From the NCBI GenBank assembly GCA_045586785.1, contig JAZNBA010000073.1, forward strand, positions 1-64,000: DNA of 64,000 nt, read 5' to 3'. The notes beneath the pieces were generated by a model. The model was given only the letters and a program-made list of their open reading frames with translations. It did no database searches and was not told the DNA's origin. The position numbers and the translations under genes are program-made. How positions within the stretch are numbered: position 1 is the first letter of the stretch; each line of letters starts with the position of its first letter. Below, piece after piece: positions 34,979 to 43,826 of this stretch. Source of the stretch: UMGS1002 sp045586785 (GTDB taxonomy: Bacteria; Bacillota; Clostridia; Oscillospirales; CAG-272).

Positions 34979-36437
34979 GGCGGCGTTCCCTCAATATCAT
35001 ATCGCGTATCATATCGTCCTCGCTGACCGCAACGCCCGTTATGGTGCCGCGCATATGCTTGACACCGCAAGCGGCAAGCCAACGCTTGATATTTTCGTCA
35101 TCCACGCCGTCGGCATAGACGGTTATTCCCTGCTCGGGAAGCGCGGTGAGAATATCGGCAGTCTCTTTCTTGAGGTACGACTCGGCAAGCGGTCTGACAT
35201 ACTCGATGCCCAGCGCCTTAACCTCTGCCGCCGTCAACTGCTCGGGCTGCCAACCATCTATCATCAGTGCGATGCCGTTTCGAATGTAACGGTTAAGCAC
35301 GGTGACAGTCTCTTTATTGGCTTCCAGCACAACTGACTGCGGAATTGTGAGTATCAAACGCGATTTTTCTATGGGTTGATCTTCAAACAGCTTGATAAAT
35401 CTTTGAAGCTGTGTTCCCTTCGTATAGAACGACGGGATCATATTCAGCACGATTGCGTCAACATCAAGCTTGCAGTTTTTTATTCTCAACAACGCATCCG
35501 CCGCCTCGTACATGAAGTAGAAGCACATATCGGGAACAAGCTCAAGGCGTCCCAATTGCTCCTCGACCTCAGCGATCGTCTCGCGTTCGTCAGGCTCGTC
35601 CTTGAGACCTCCGAACCACGGGATCGCCTCAAAAGCGGTGGTTTTGTCTTCCAGCGCGTCTATCATGGGGTAATATGTCAGTCCCATGGGACGCGGTCTG
35701 CTTTTATCCACCAGCGGAATTGTTTTGGGAAGTGTAAGTGTGTAGTTTATGTATTTTTGATACACCTCATAGCACTTATCATGGGCTTTTTCAAGCACCT
35801 TGATAAGGTCGGGGGCGAACACGGTACCGCTCATGCCGAGTATCTTATCAAAAGCTTCGGCAAACGGTGTTTCTGATTTTGTTTCAGATGCCAGGCGGTC
35901 AAGCTCTTTTGCAAGTCCTACGATCTGGGCGATGGGGCTGATGTCGTCCCCCGCGCGACCGTCGGGATAGCCCGTACCGTCGTAATGCTCCATGTGCTGC
36001 TGGCACGACTCGCGTATCATCAGCCACGGAATATTTTCGGTGACCAGTCCTTCATTTCCGGTTCGCTTGGCTTTGGCTCTGAGGGATTTTTCCTGCAAAC
36101 GTGAGACAAGCTGGCGTCCGTCCGTCGTATATTTCTGATATACGGCGATCTCTTCCTCCGTGAAGTCCTTCTGGAGCACCTGATATTCGATTGGAACAAG
36201 CGATTTTCCTATCTGGTGATACATTCCGCACTTGTACGCAAGCTCCGCGTACCTGCCGTTCATTCTCTCGGCACCCATGGGGGTCTTTTTACCCCATGCA
36301 GAGGCACACGCTTGGACAAACAGCACCTGCGTATAAGATGCGACTCTGACAGATTGCTGTCTGATTACGGGCGCGAGAGCACGAAATGCCTCGTCCCACG
36401 TCTCGTATTCCTTTCGTATCCATTTTTGGTCTTTCAT
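34971..36437 (-). CDS. Degenerate HD-GYP plus EAL-like protein (c-di-GMP receptor?)
   Basis: 488 residues, cytoplasmic. The N-terminal half is an HD-GYP-type domain: the HD pair reads HQ (about residues 74-75, MYHQIGK), the late DGTGYPDG motif is intact, and the expected VADxFD aspartate is replaced (LAKELDRLAS). The C-terminal half (about 265-480) follows the EAL fold with VDAIVLNMIP and ITVYADGV (AEGV in active enzymes) but lacks the EAL triad. Loss of metal ligands in both domains argues for a sensor of c-di-GMP rather than a hydrolase. Coupling to the membrane-anchored TasA-like gene suggests c-di-GMP control of surface fibre assembly. AAAGGAGG precedes the ATG. Confidence 0.75.
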   Translation of the reverse strand: MKDQKWIRKEYETWDEAFRALAPVIRQQSVRVASYTQVLFVQACASAWGKKTPMGAERMNGRYAELAYKCGMYHQIGKSLVPIEYQVLQKDFTEEEIAVYQKYTTDGRQLVSRLQEKSLRAKAKRTGNEGLVTENIPWLMIRESCQQHMEHYDGTGYPDGRAGDDISPIAQIVGLAKELDRLASETKSETPFAEAFDKILGMSGTVFAPDLIKVLEKAHDKCYEVYQKYINYTLTLPKTIPLVDKSRPRPMGLTYYPMIDALEDKTTAFEAIPWFGGLKDEPDERETIAEVEEQLGRLELVPDMCFYFMYEAADALLRIKNCKLDVDAIVLNMIPSFYTKGTQLQRFIKLFEDQPIEKSRLILTIPQSVVLEANKETVTVLNRYIRNGIALMIDGWQPEQLTAAEVKALGIEYVRPLAESYLKKETADILTALPEQGITVYADGVDDENIKRWLAACGVKHMRGTITGVAVSEDDMIRDMILRERRHG

Positions 36438-36464
36438 GGAAAGCCTCCTTTACAAGTGCACAAC

Positions 36465-36496
36465 GTGTCCGCGCCCCATTTTTGGGGCCCGGACAC
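36465..36496 (-). other. Strong hairpin before the HD-GYP/EAL gene
   Basis: GTGTCCGCGCCCC / GGGGCCCGGACAC forms a long GC-rich stem with a small bulge, between the cohesin-like gene and the ribosome binding site at about 36444. No U tract follows on the minus strand. It could act as an attenuator separating the dockerin/cohesin-like pair from the fibre operon. Confidence 0.55.
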
Positions 36497-36509
36497 TATT
36501 GAATTTTAA

Positions 36510-37649
36510 TTATTTATTGTCGTCTTCCTCAATATTATAGTCAACCAGAGGTGTGTTGTCCTTCTGATTGTTCTTCTTCTTGATGAAGTACAGAACAACG
36601 AGAACTGCGAGACCTACGTTGATCACGATGCTGATGATCAGCAGGATGATCCATACGAGGTTGGAGCCTTCAGCAGGTACCTCAACGGGTACTTCCTTGA
36701 TGACTTCCTTAGGAACTTCAACCTCAACTTCAACGATCTTTTCTACTTCCTTGGTTACCTCAACGATCTTCTCAACTTCCTTGGTTACCTCAATCTCTTT
36801 GATAACGGTCTCGGGAGCCTTGTTGAGCAGAGCCTCAACAGCCTTGATAGCGTTGAGCAGTGCGGTAGCGCCTGCGTCGATGTCAGCCTGCTTGCGGCTG
36901 GTCAGCAGATCGCCTGCAGTTATAACTGCATCGTGGAGGTCCTTCCACAGCTTGCTGTCTGCGTTCTTGTTGAACAGCGCGTCTGCCTTGTTTATTGCAT
37001 CGATCAGCGCTGCGCGGTCAAGCTTAACGAGAGCCGCGATAGCGTCCTTAAGCTTTGCGGTAGCATTGTTAACAGCGGTCTGGCTGTAAGAGTTGAGGAG
37101 ACGCTTACCTGCGTTAAGAGCAGACTGCATGTTAGCCCAGCTCTCTTCGGTGTAGTCGATCTCATTCAGACCTGCCGCAATAGCGATCTGAGCCTTGAGC
37201 TCGGTAGTGTCAGCCTTGGGAATTATAACGCTTCCGCCGCTGGACTGAGCAGCAACCACAACATAGTCGGTAGCGCTAACAATGGTGCCAACCTGGTCGT
37301 TGAGACCGTAAGTAGAACCGTTGAAGTTTACTGCATAAGTATCTCCAAGCTTTGCATCGGAGTTTACTGTATAGTAAACGATAACCTCAATGGTAGCCTG
37401 CTCTGCAGAGTAAATGAATACTTTGTTGTTTACGCAGGCAGCATCCTGAACGTTGCTGGTAACGTTATTGATCACAAGTCCTGCATCAGCGGTAATTTCA
37501 CCGTCTACGCCATAAACGCCGGAGAACTTGAAGCTTATCACACCGCTCTCGCCTACCTTTGTATCAGCGGCGGATGCGGAGATACACAGAGCACTAAACG
37601 CAATGGTAAGTGCTAAAACAAGAATCAAAATTTTGTTAAGTCTTTTCAT
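36510..37649 (-). CDS. Membrane-anchored cohesin-like/FIVAR surface protein
   Basis: 379 residues. Signal peptide 1-28 (ending ISASAAD). A beta domain (about 30-145) has a cohesin-like pattern: GVISFKFSG, VFIYSAEQATIEVIVYYTV, AKLGDTYAVNF. Two FIVAR-like helical segments (about 150-285, ALNAGKRLLNSYSQTAVNNA and similar) follow. Next is a Val/Glu/Lys stalk repeating VEKIVEVTKE, then a C-terminal transmembrane helix and a charged tail. It lies 24 bases downstream of a dockerin-protein gene, so it could be the surface receptor for that dockerin. The cohesin assignment is tentative. AGGAGAGG precedes the ATG. Confidence 0.68.
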   Translation of the reverse strand: MKRLNKILILVLALTIAFSALCISASAADTKVGESGVISFKFSGVYGVDGEITADAGLVINNVTSNVQDAACVNNKVFIYSAEQATIEVIVYYTVNSDAKLGDTYAVNFNGSTYGLNDQVGTIVSATDYVVVAAQSSGGSVIIPKADTTELKAQIAIAAGLNEIDYTEESWANMQSALNAGKRLLNSYSQTAVNNATAKLKDAIAALVKLDRAALIDAINKADALFNKNADSKLWKDLHDAVITAGDLLTSRKQADIDAGATALLNAIKAVEALLNKAPETVIKEIEVTKEVEKIVEVTKEVEKIVEVEVEVPKEVIKEVPVEVPAEGSNLVWIILLIISIVINVGLAVLVVLYFIKKKNNQKDNTPLVDYNIEEDDNK

Positions 37650-37673
37650 AATTACCTCTCCTAATTACTTCTA

Positions 37674-40600
37674 TTACGCTTTGTAAAAAGATTCGTATGT
37701 GTTGCCGTCCCAAGTGTAAGTGTACTTAGCAGCAATTCTTGCTGCGTCACCGGAATCGACCTTACCGTTACGGTTATTATCAGCCGCCAATACCTGAGCC
37801 TCGTTCAAAAGCTCGAGACCAAGGTAATGTCTTGCCATCATTGCTGCGTCGCCGGAGTCGACCTTGCCGTTTCCGTTAACGTCGCCAACAATAATAATGC
37901 GAACATTGAGCGTCTCTGCGCTGACAGAGTTGCTTGCCTTGATAACAATAGAATAACCTGTGCCTACCAATGCGTCATTTGCGCACTTGTTGCCTTCTCT
38001 GTCGGCAACGTAAATCTCAGAAGTGCTTGCGTTGGTAATATTAAACTTTACGTATGTGAGCAGCTGCTCGACAGTAATACCCATGCACTTAGCATCAACG
38101 TATACGTCGTTTACTGCTACGTCATAATAGAAGCCTCTGATGAGCTTTTGTGCCTCAGCGGAGCTAATATCTGCTGTAGGATCATCAATCTCTACGGGAA
38201 GCTCAGCAGGCTTTTCGCTTGCAAGAACCAGGGTAAGAGCAACATCTACGTTATAGCCCTTAACATTGTCCTTGGTCCAGTTGTAAGCTGCGAAGGTATT
38301 GTCAACCTTGAAGCCCTTAAGAGTGATAGCGGGACCTGTGATGTCAAGTCTGTTAAGCACCTTAGCACCGATGTCGATCATATAGCCGTATACTGCCTCA
38401 AGAGCAACGACGGAATCAGAGGTAAATCCAAGAGCAGTGAGCATATTCTCGCAAGTCTCATTGCCCAGACCCTTGATGGCTGCGATGACCTGTGCCGCGG
38501 TTACGTTCTCAAGAACTGCAACCAGCTCTTCTGTGCCACCCTTTGTGAAGTAAACTTCAAGAGCTGCTACGATAGCATCCTTCTGAGCACCTGCAGGAAG
38601 CTTGTAAGCAACTGCGGTAGCGATCAGAGCTGCGTAATCGTTGTTAGAAGAAAGATCAACTGTAACGTCGGCGGTTGCGTTGTAGTCAACATTGAAGCCG
38701 CCATTGTAAGAAACATCGTTTACAATGATCTCTGCCACATCTACCGTAACGATATTCTTGAGCTCGCCGAAGATAGCTGCAAGTGCCTGCTTGTTAGCGT
38801 CTGTACCTGCAACAACTATGCTGAGCTTGCCGGTCTTCTCGTTAGCGGGAGTAATATCAATGGTCAAGTAGTTACCATTGGTCTGTACATAAGGAGTGAA
38901 GTTCCAGGACTTAGTGGTAACTTCATATTCTGCAACAGCAGTGCCGTTCAGGATAGCCTGTTCAAGTGCTGCGAAATCGCAGACATCGGAAATGATAGCG
39001 TTAACAATAGCGCTTACACCCAAAGTGTCAACAACATCGATAGCCTTGTTAGCGAGCTGGTTCTTGGAGTTATCCAGCAGGCTTACAATATCCTTGATGG
39101 TAGAGAAATCATAAACGGTATTGCCGTCGATCTGAATTGCAGCTGCAGTGTACATATTGAGCGCAATGTCAAATGCAGCGTCTACTGCAGTCTCCAGCAA
39201 GAATTCCTTCTTTGCGGAAGAAACAGAAGAGTAATCATACAGGAAGTCAGCGTTAAGTGCGATCTCAACGTCGTTGCCTGTCTTTGTAACGGTATATACG
39301 TTGTTTACAACATATCCGTTAGCATCAACGGAATAACCGCTTGCGAGGAAAGCGTCAACATTCGCGGTGTACTTACCGCCGGTCAGTGTGAAGTTACCGT
39401 TCAGCTTGCCGTTTACTCCGCCCTTGTCAGCATACAGAGTAGCGTCTGTAATTCTGACTGCAGCGGTAGCATTCATGTCACCGGTAATGGTGTAACCGTT
39501 GAGATTAATGAAGGTTCTGTTCTTGATGTCAACAGCACCGTTCAGAGTTACGTCGTTCATAAGAACAACGATTGCGTTCGCGCCAACCGAATTAAGGGTT
39601 GCCGCAAGGTCCTTGGTAGCAACAAACTTATTCAGACCGGTCTTGCTGTAGTCAAATACGAGAGCATCATACTCGGTCTCCATATCAGCAAGAGTAATGG
39701 TGAAGTTGAAGTCTATTGTACTGCCATCCTGAGCCTCTGCTACGATACCGTAGAAGCTTGCCATATCGATTCTTCCAAGCAGTCTCTTGATAGCATCTGC
39801 AGACTCAGTCTTGGAGGTTGCGCTGTAAACGTTACCCGACGCAGTGCTTTCAACAGTTGTATGTCTTATAATGTAAGACATCATTCTGCGGATATAATCG
39901 AACTCGGTTGCATACTCGGACAAATCGTATGCCTGACCTGCCTTCGCAAGTGTATTTTCAAGAGTTTCAACTGTGAAATTATCGTCAAGAATGAGAGGCT
40001 TGATGAGAGAGAACTCATATTCAAGGCACTCTTTCATATCCATATCCTGAGGATCTGCAAGCTCTGCCTTATCAAGAGCGAGCATAGCAGCCAGATAGTA
40101 AGGATATACGGAATCAGGCGCGTTTACAACGATATTGTAAGCTCCGTTGGAGCACTCAATATTGATGTAGCCTTTAAGCTTTGCAACAAGCTCACGAGCC
40201 TTAGCGAGCTGAGAGGTTGCAACTCCGTCCTGAAGGGTTATGTAAAAAGGATATCTGGATCCGTTGAGAGTAATGGTGGACTCTGCCAGCTTACCGCCAA
40301 CGCCGCCTGCAACCGCAGAACCTACGGGAGACAGCGCGCTGAGAGCCGCGTCGTTCTTTACTCTGCCGTCAGCACCGACTACGTTGCAGAATGCATCGAA
40401 GCCGAAGCCGCTGGAAGCAAACATATCAATGAATGCCTGAATGTGGATACCGTCAGTCTTGCTCCACATTACGGAATCACCCAGATATGCAACCTCAAGA
40501 TCCTTCATGAAGATTTCCATCAGCTTGCCGCCGATCTGTTCTATCTTAAGGCCGGAAATGCTGGGAGCTACGCGAAGAATAATGCTTATATTGCCGTTGG

Positions 40601-42245
40601 CATCCTCAACAGGCACAAATGTTGCGCCGAGATTGCCGCTGGAAAATGCATCGTTTGCTTTACCAACGAGAGTGAGAAGCTCGTCTTTGCCAACTTCCTC
40701 TACATACTCCTCTGTTATGCAAGATACAGTAAGAGTCTTAGCCGAATCAAATACGGAAAGATCGGTGAAGGTATACTTTACGGCAGAGCCGAAGGCATAT
40801 ACTGTCTCGCCTGCAACATTATATACGTTTCTGTAGCCTGCAGCGGGAGCAGGAAGAGAGATAGTCCAATCATCTGCATCGGAGGAGAAGGTTCTGTTAC
40901 CAACGCCTTCGATCTTAACGGTGTATGTATAGGGAGTATAAGTGAAGGTAATTGCCGCTGTAATATCGGTTACGGAGGTGCCGATAGCGGGCAGCTCTCC
41001 TGCAAATGCATAATACTCAACATTAGCCTGTACCTTATCAAGAAGCTCGTTCTTGATGCTTGTCAGGTCATCAATGTTGGTCTGAGTCAATTTCGCGTCA
41101 CTTGCAAGGCTGTAGCTTGCGGTATAGGTTTCGGGTTTGGAGCCGAGAACTTTAACGGTAACGTCAATAATGGCTTTACCGGGAGCAGCAGCCTGAACAG
41201 TCTTGGTGTACTTGAGCTCATTGCTTGCAACTACATGCTCGGAGGTATATCCGTCTGCAGCCGCGATGGCAGTAAGCAGTGCGATAAGGTTTGCGCTATC
41301 CTGATCGATGTGCTCGTCAACCTTGATGGTATCCAGCTTGTCACGATATTCTATCAGCTTATCATAGTAGTCTTCAACCTTAACAGTGTACGAACCTACA
41401 AACTGATTTGCCTTTGCAACTTCAAAAGCGGGGTCATTGATCAATGCATCAACAACTTCAATCAGCAAAACAAGCTCATCGTATATCTTGGCGCTGTTGT
41501 TATCAATGTAGTAGTAGATCAAGCCGTCTTCCTTATATCCGTTGATATAAGTAAGCAGATTCAGCTTGCCGTTTGTCATACACTTGGTCTGAAGCTTGTC
41601 GATCTGCTGCAAGCCTGCGGGGGATGTATCGTAGATACCCTTGAGAATGCTGATGATGATCGGATCCTCAATAAGAGCGATATCGGTAGAGTTAGCCACC
41701 AACGTATCCATTACAGAAGACTGGCGCTTAACGTCACCAACAAGCGTATTGGGCAGGTCAACGATGGTCTTGACATTGCTTACATCAACAACAGTCAGCT
41801 CATAAGTAACCTGAACATTGGTAAATGCTCCTGCATACTCGAAAGCAGTTTCGGTACCGGTGATATCAAATGTAAGCTCTGTATTACCGCCAACGACGCT
41901 GGCTTTCTTTGCCACCCACTTAGCGCCCGAGATCAGATCGGTTGCCACAGCAGGCGTCTTAACGGTATATTTGTCGCCGCCGTCGGCAACAACTGTAACC
42001 ACACTATTATTAAGTGCGGATTCACACAACTTCAAATCGCCGAAGTTGAACGCATCCACGTTCAAAACTGCGATCTCCTGTTGTGTCAACGCCGACTGCC
42101 ATGTGTCACTGTTTGCTACAGCCGAGGCAATAGGCGTAGGGTCTGAGGAACCGCTTCCTGCGGCAAAAACAGTAAGATTTGCGCTGCACATAAGCATCGC
42201 AACTGCCATTGCCATGGAAACTACGCGTAACAATGTTTTTTTCAC
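37674..42245 (-). CDS. Giant secreted dockerin-containing protein
   Basis: About 1523 residues. The signal peptide (TLLRVVSMAMAVAMLMCSANL) ends near FAAG. The body is Val/Ala/Asp-rich with many beta stretches and no catalytic motif that I recognise; a middle part (about 940-1030) has NLNGYTITGD-like turns. The last 70 residues are a type I dockerin with two calcium loops (GDVNGNGKVDSGDAAMMARH and ADNNRNGKVDSGDAARIAAK), spaced normally. Dockerins bind cohesins, and a cohesin-like membrane protein is encoded 24 bases downstream. I use the GTG at 42245 with GGAGG eight bases upstream; a TTG at 42260 lies inside that site. No other cellulosome genes are seen. Confidence 0.78.
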   Translation of the reverse strand: MKKTLLRVVSMAMAVAMLMCSANLTVFAAGSGSSDPTPIASAVANSDTWQSALTQQEIAVLNVDAFNFGDLKLCESALNNSVVTVVADGGDKYTVKTPAVATDLISGAKWVAKKASVVGGNTELTFDITGTETAFEYAGAFTNVQVTYELTVVDVSNVKTIVDLPNTLVGDVKRQSSVMDTLVANSTDIALIEDPIIISILKGIYDTSPAGLQQIDKLQTKCMTNGKLNLLTYINGYKEDGLIYYYIDNNSAKIYDELVLLIEVVDALINDPAFEVAKANQFVGSYTVKVEDYYDKLIEYRDKLDTIKVDEHIDQDSANLIALLTAIAAADGYTSEHVVASNELKYTKTVQAAAPGKAIIDVTVKVLGSKPETYTASYSLASDAKLTQTNIDDLTSIKNELLDKVQANVEYYAFAGELPAIGTSVTDITAAITFTYTPYTYTVKIEGVGNRTFSSDADDWTISLPAPAAGYRNVYNVAGETVYAFGSAVKYTFTDLSVFDSAKTLTVSCITEEYVEEVGKDELLTLVGKANDAFSSGNLGATFVPVEDANGNISIILRVAPSISGLKIEQIGGKLMEIFMKDLEVAYLGDSVMWSKTDGIHIQAFIDMFASSGFGFDAFCNVVGADGRVKNDAALSALSPVGSAVAGGVGGKLAESTITLNGSRYPFYITLQDGVATSQLAKARELVAKLKGYINIECSNGAYNIVVNAPDSVYPYYLAAMLALDKAELADPQDMDMKECLEYEFSLIKPLILDDNFTVETLENTLAKAGQAYDLSEYATEFDYIRRMMSYIIRHTTVESTASGNVYSATSKTESADAIKRLLGRIDMASFYGIVAEAQDGSTIDFNFTITLADMETEYDALVFDYSKTGLNKFVATKDLAATLNSVGANAIVVLMNDVTLNGAVDIKNRTFINLNGYTITGDMNATAAVRITDATLYADKGGVNGKLNGNFTLTGGKYTANVDAFLASGYSVDANGYVVNNVYTVTKTGNDVEIALNADFLYDYSSVSSAKKEFLLETAVDAAFDIALNMYTAAAIQIDGNTVYDFSTIKDIVSLLDNSKNQLANKAIDVVDTLGVSAIVNAIISDVCDFAALEQAILNGTAVAEYEVTTKSWNFTPYVQTNGNYLTIDITPANEKTGKLSIVVAGTDANKQALAAIFGELKNIVTVDVAEIIVNDVSYNGGFNVDYNATADVTVDLSSNNDYAALIATAVAYKLPAGAQKDAIVAALEVYFTKGGTEELVAVLENVTAAQVIAAIKGLGNETCENMLTALGFTSDSVVALEAVYGYMIDIGAKVLNRLDITGPAITLKGFKVDNTFAAYNWTKDNVKGYNVDVALTLVLASEKPAELPVEIDDPTADISSAEAQKLIRGFYYDVAVNDVYVDAKCMGITVEQLLTYVKFNITNASTSEIYVADREGNKCANDALVGTGYSIVIKASNSVSAETLNVRIIIVGDVNGNGKVDSGDAAMMARHYLGLELLNEAQVLAADNNRNGKVDSGDAARIAAKYTYTWDGNTYESFYKA

Positions 42246-42402
42246 AAGTAAAACCTCCAAACATTTATGCTCTCTTTTTACAAAAGTCTCACGATATATT
42301 AATATAGATCAAAACAACAAATAATGCACAAATAAATAACTTTGCGGCCTTGTCTCAAAATAATCGTTTTTCTTATGGAAAAAGAAAAAAATAGTCAAGT
42401 GT

Positions 42403-42431
42403 ATTTTAACACATGTCTGTTTATTTGTCAA
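42403..42431 (-). promoter_or_regulatory. Promoter of the dockerin-protein gene
   Basis: On the minus strand TTGACA, a 17-base spacer and TAAAAT, about 150 bases upstream of the GTG at 42245. It is the only strong promoter I found ahead of the minus-strand surface locus and could drive the dockerin and cohesin-like genes and perhaps genes beyond. The stretch 42432-42567 shows nothing else recognisable. Confidence 0.75.
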
Positions 42432-42565
42432 TACAATTAACTAAATTCGCACTTTTTACCAATAAAAAAACAGCTTTTTACACCATTTGCACCCTGCGAT
42501 GGTATTTTATGTAATAAGTTGACGGCATTTGTCACTTGATTTTGAAATGTTTTGTAATGAAGCTA

Positions 42566-42597
42566 TCAAAAAAAGACCGTTCCGCGCGGAACGGTCT
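42566..42597 (-). terminator. Terminator of the small acid-soluble spore protein gene
   Basis: AGACCGTTCCGC / GCGGAACGGTCT (42574-42597) is a perfect 24-base palindrome followed on the minus strand by a run of T. It lies about 70 bases after the stop at 42666. Confidence 0.88.
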
Positions 42598-42665
42598 CAA
42601 AATCTTTATTAAGATTTTCTAATAATGTCACCTGCGTGACACTGTTTTCGATCTATATTAATCGA

Positions 42666-42869
42666 TTACTTGTTGTTCTTGATGCTGTTTTCGTAGGACT
42701 CGATCATCTTCTTAACCATCTGACCGCCCACGCTGCCTGCCTGACGGGAGGTGAGATCACCGTTATAGCCCTGGGTAAGGTTAACGCCTACTTCGTTTGC
42801 AGCTTCCATCTTGAACTGCTCAAGTGCCTGCTTTGCTTCGGGAACAACGATCTTATTGCTTCTTGCCAT
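42666..42869 (-). CDS. Alpha/beta-type small acid-soluble spore protein (SASP)
   Basis: 67 residues. SASPs coat spore DNA and switch it to an A-like, UV-resistant form. The conserved core is present: NEVGVNL, QGYNGDLTSRQAGSVGG and MVKKMIE, including the germination-protease cleavage region around FKMEAANEVGV. Length and sequence are typical of the family. AGGAG lies nine bases before the ATG. Expression in the forespore under sigma-G is expected; I could not fix a clear promoter. It marks the organism as a spore former. Confidence 0.95.
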   Translation of the reverse strand: MARSNKIVVPEAKQALEQFKMEAANEVGVNLTQGYNGDLTSRQAGSVGGQMVKKMIESYENSIKNNK

Positions 42870-42888
42870 TTTAAAAAACTCCTATGGG

Positions 42889-42941
42889 GTATCGCTTGCG
42901 CGTTACCTGTAAATCTATATTAATTGAGCCGCGCAAGCGAC
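42889..42941 (-). other. Inverted repeat in the spore-protein leader
   Basis: TCGCTTGCGCG (from about 42892) is repeated inverted as CGCGCAAGCGA (ending 42940), separated by about 27 AT-rich bases. It lies directly upstream of the SASP ribosome binding site on the minus strand and may form a long-looped leader stem. Confidence 0.5.
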
Positions 42942-43055
42942 CGCCCTGTCGCTGCTCTGCGCTTTGCGTTCATTTCGTTCTCTCGCGCGCTCTGGTATTA
43001 TTATAGGCTTTTAATCGGACTTTATGAATGGCAATTTAATGTGATTTTGGTTTTT

Positions 43056-43826
43056 TCAATTTGAAACATTTGACTGCGTTTTTTCTATCATTTTAATAAT
43101 GTATTCGCGTATTTCGTCCATAGACACAGCGTTCTTTACCGTAGGATATGCACTTTTGGAAAAGACGAGCTCCGAGCCGTCGCTCAGGAAGGCGTATCTG
43201 AGTCCGTCAGCAAAGCCGTAAGGTGCCAATTCTCCTGTATACAGCGTCGCGCCGTTCATCTCTATATAAGAGTCCTCGTCATAAACGATAGGCATGAATA
43301 TTCCGCTCATGCCCGCTCTCATGCGCGATACCACGCCCGAATCCGATGTCATAATCCCGTTACCGACACTGCAGGGCAACAGCACGACCGCAATATCCCC
43401 CGGCAACAGATCTCCGCGATAGACGTGATCCACCTCAATATGTGCCAATGCACGGTGCATTTTTGCGCCGTTGAAGCTCAGCTCTATATTATCTATCTTT
43501 TTTATCGTTCCCTCAAATATAGCCGTGTACCAATTTGTAAAAAGCTCTTCCTCCGTAAAATATACCAAGCAATCCTCTGTCGCGGACAAATTGAAATTCA
43601 ATAAATTATATCTCGCCGTTACACCGTGTGACTCATTTCCCAGCGGTATTTTAGTCACAAGGTCGGCTATAAGTCCCATCGATGCCATCAAAACTGCCGC
43701 ACAAGCGGCTAACGAGCCCCACTTTATAAAACGACCTTTTTTTGATCGTTTTACATCATATTCGGAGCGCTCAAGCAATTCGTCATCGACAAACCCCATA
43801 GCATTTGTAAAATCTTTTTCTATCAT
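43056..43826 (-). CDS. Membrane-bound partner (probable anti-sigma) of the ECF sigma factor
   Basis: 256 residues. A cytoplasmic N-terminus (DDELLERSEYDVKRSKKG) is followed by one transmembrane helix (about 35-57, WGSLAACAAVLMASMGLIAD) and an extracytoplasmic domain of about 190 residues with no family that I recognise. It starts four bases inside the sigma gene (ATGA overlap), the usual arrangement of sigma and anti-sigma. The function is inferred from this layout. What it senses is unknown. Confidence 0.7.
   Translation of the reverse strand: MIEKDFTNAMGFVDDELLERSEYDVKRSKKGRFIKWGSLAACAAVLMASMGLIADLVTKIPLGNESHGVTARYNLLNFNLSATEDCLVYFTEEELFTNWYTAIFEGTIKKIDNIELSFNGAKMHRALAHIEVDHVYRGDLLPGDIAVVLLPCSVGNGIMTSDSGVVSRMRAGMSGIFMPIVYDEDSYIEMNGATLYTGELAPYGFADGLRYAFLSDGSELVFSKSAYPTVKNAVSMDEIREYIIKMIEKTQSNVSN

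Noticed and set aside
14042..37649. Sortase-assembled pilus locus
   Set aside because: No sortase gene and no LPXTG-type signal in any of the surface proteins; the signals and peptidases point to the SipW/TasA route.
37827..42146. A 1439-codon open frame on the plus strand opposite the dockerin gene
   Set aside because: It has no ribosome binding site, no recognisable domain and a cysteine/asparagine-rich composition typical of the reverse of a coding strand. The minus-strand protein has a signal peptide, a dockerin and a good start.
36510..42245. Cellulosome locus
   Set aside because: There is one dockerin and at most one cohesin-like domain, with no recognisable cellulase, carbohydrate-binding module or multi-cohesin scaffold.
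42942..43055. Sigma-G promoter ahead of the spore protein gene
   Set aside because: AT-rich TATAAT-like stretches occur near 43000-43010, but I could not match both elements of the forespore consensus at the right spacing.
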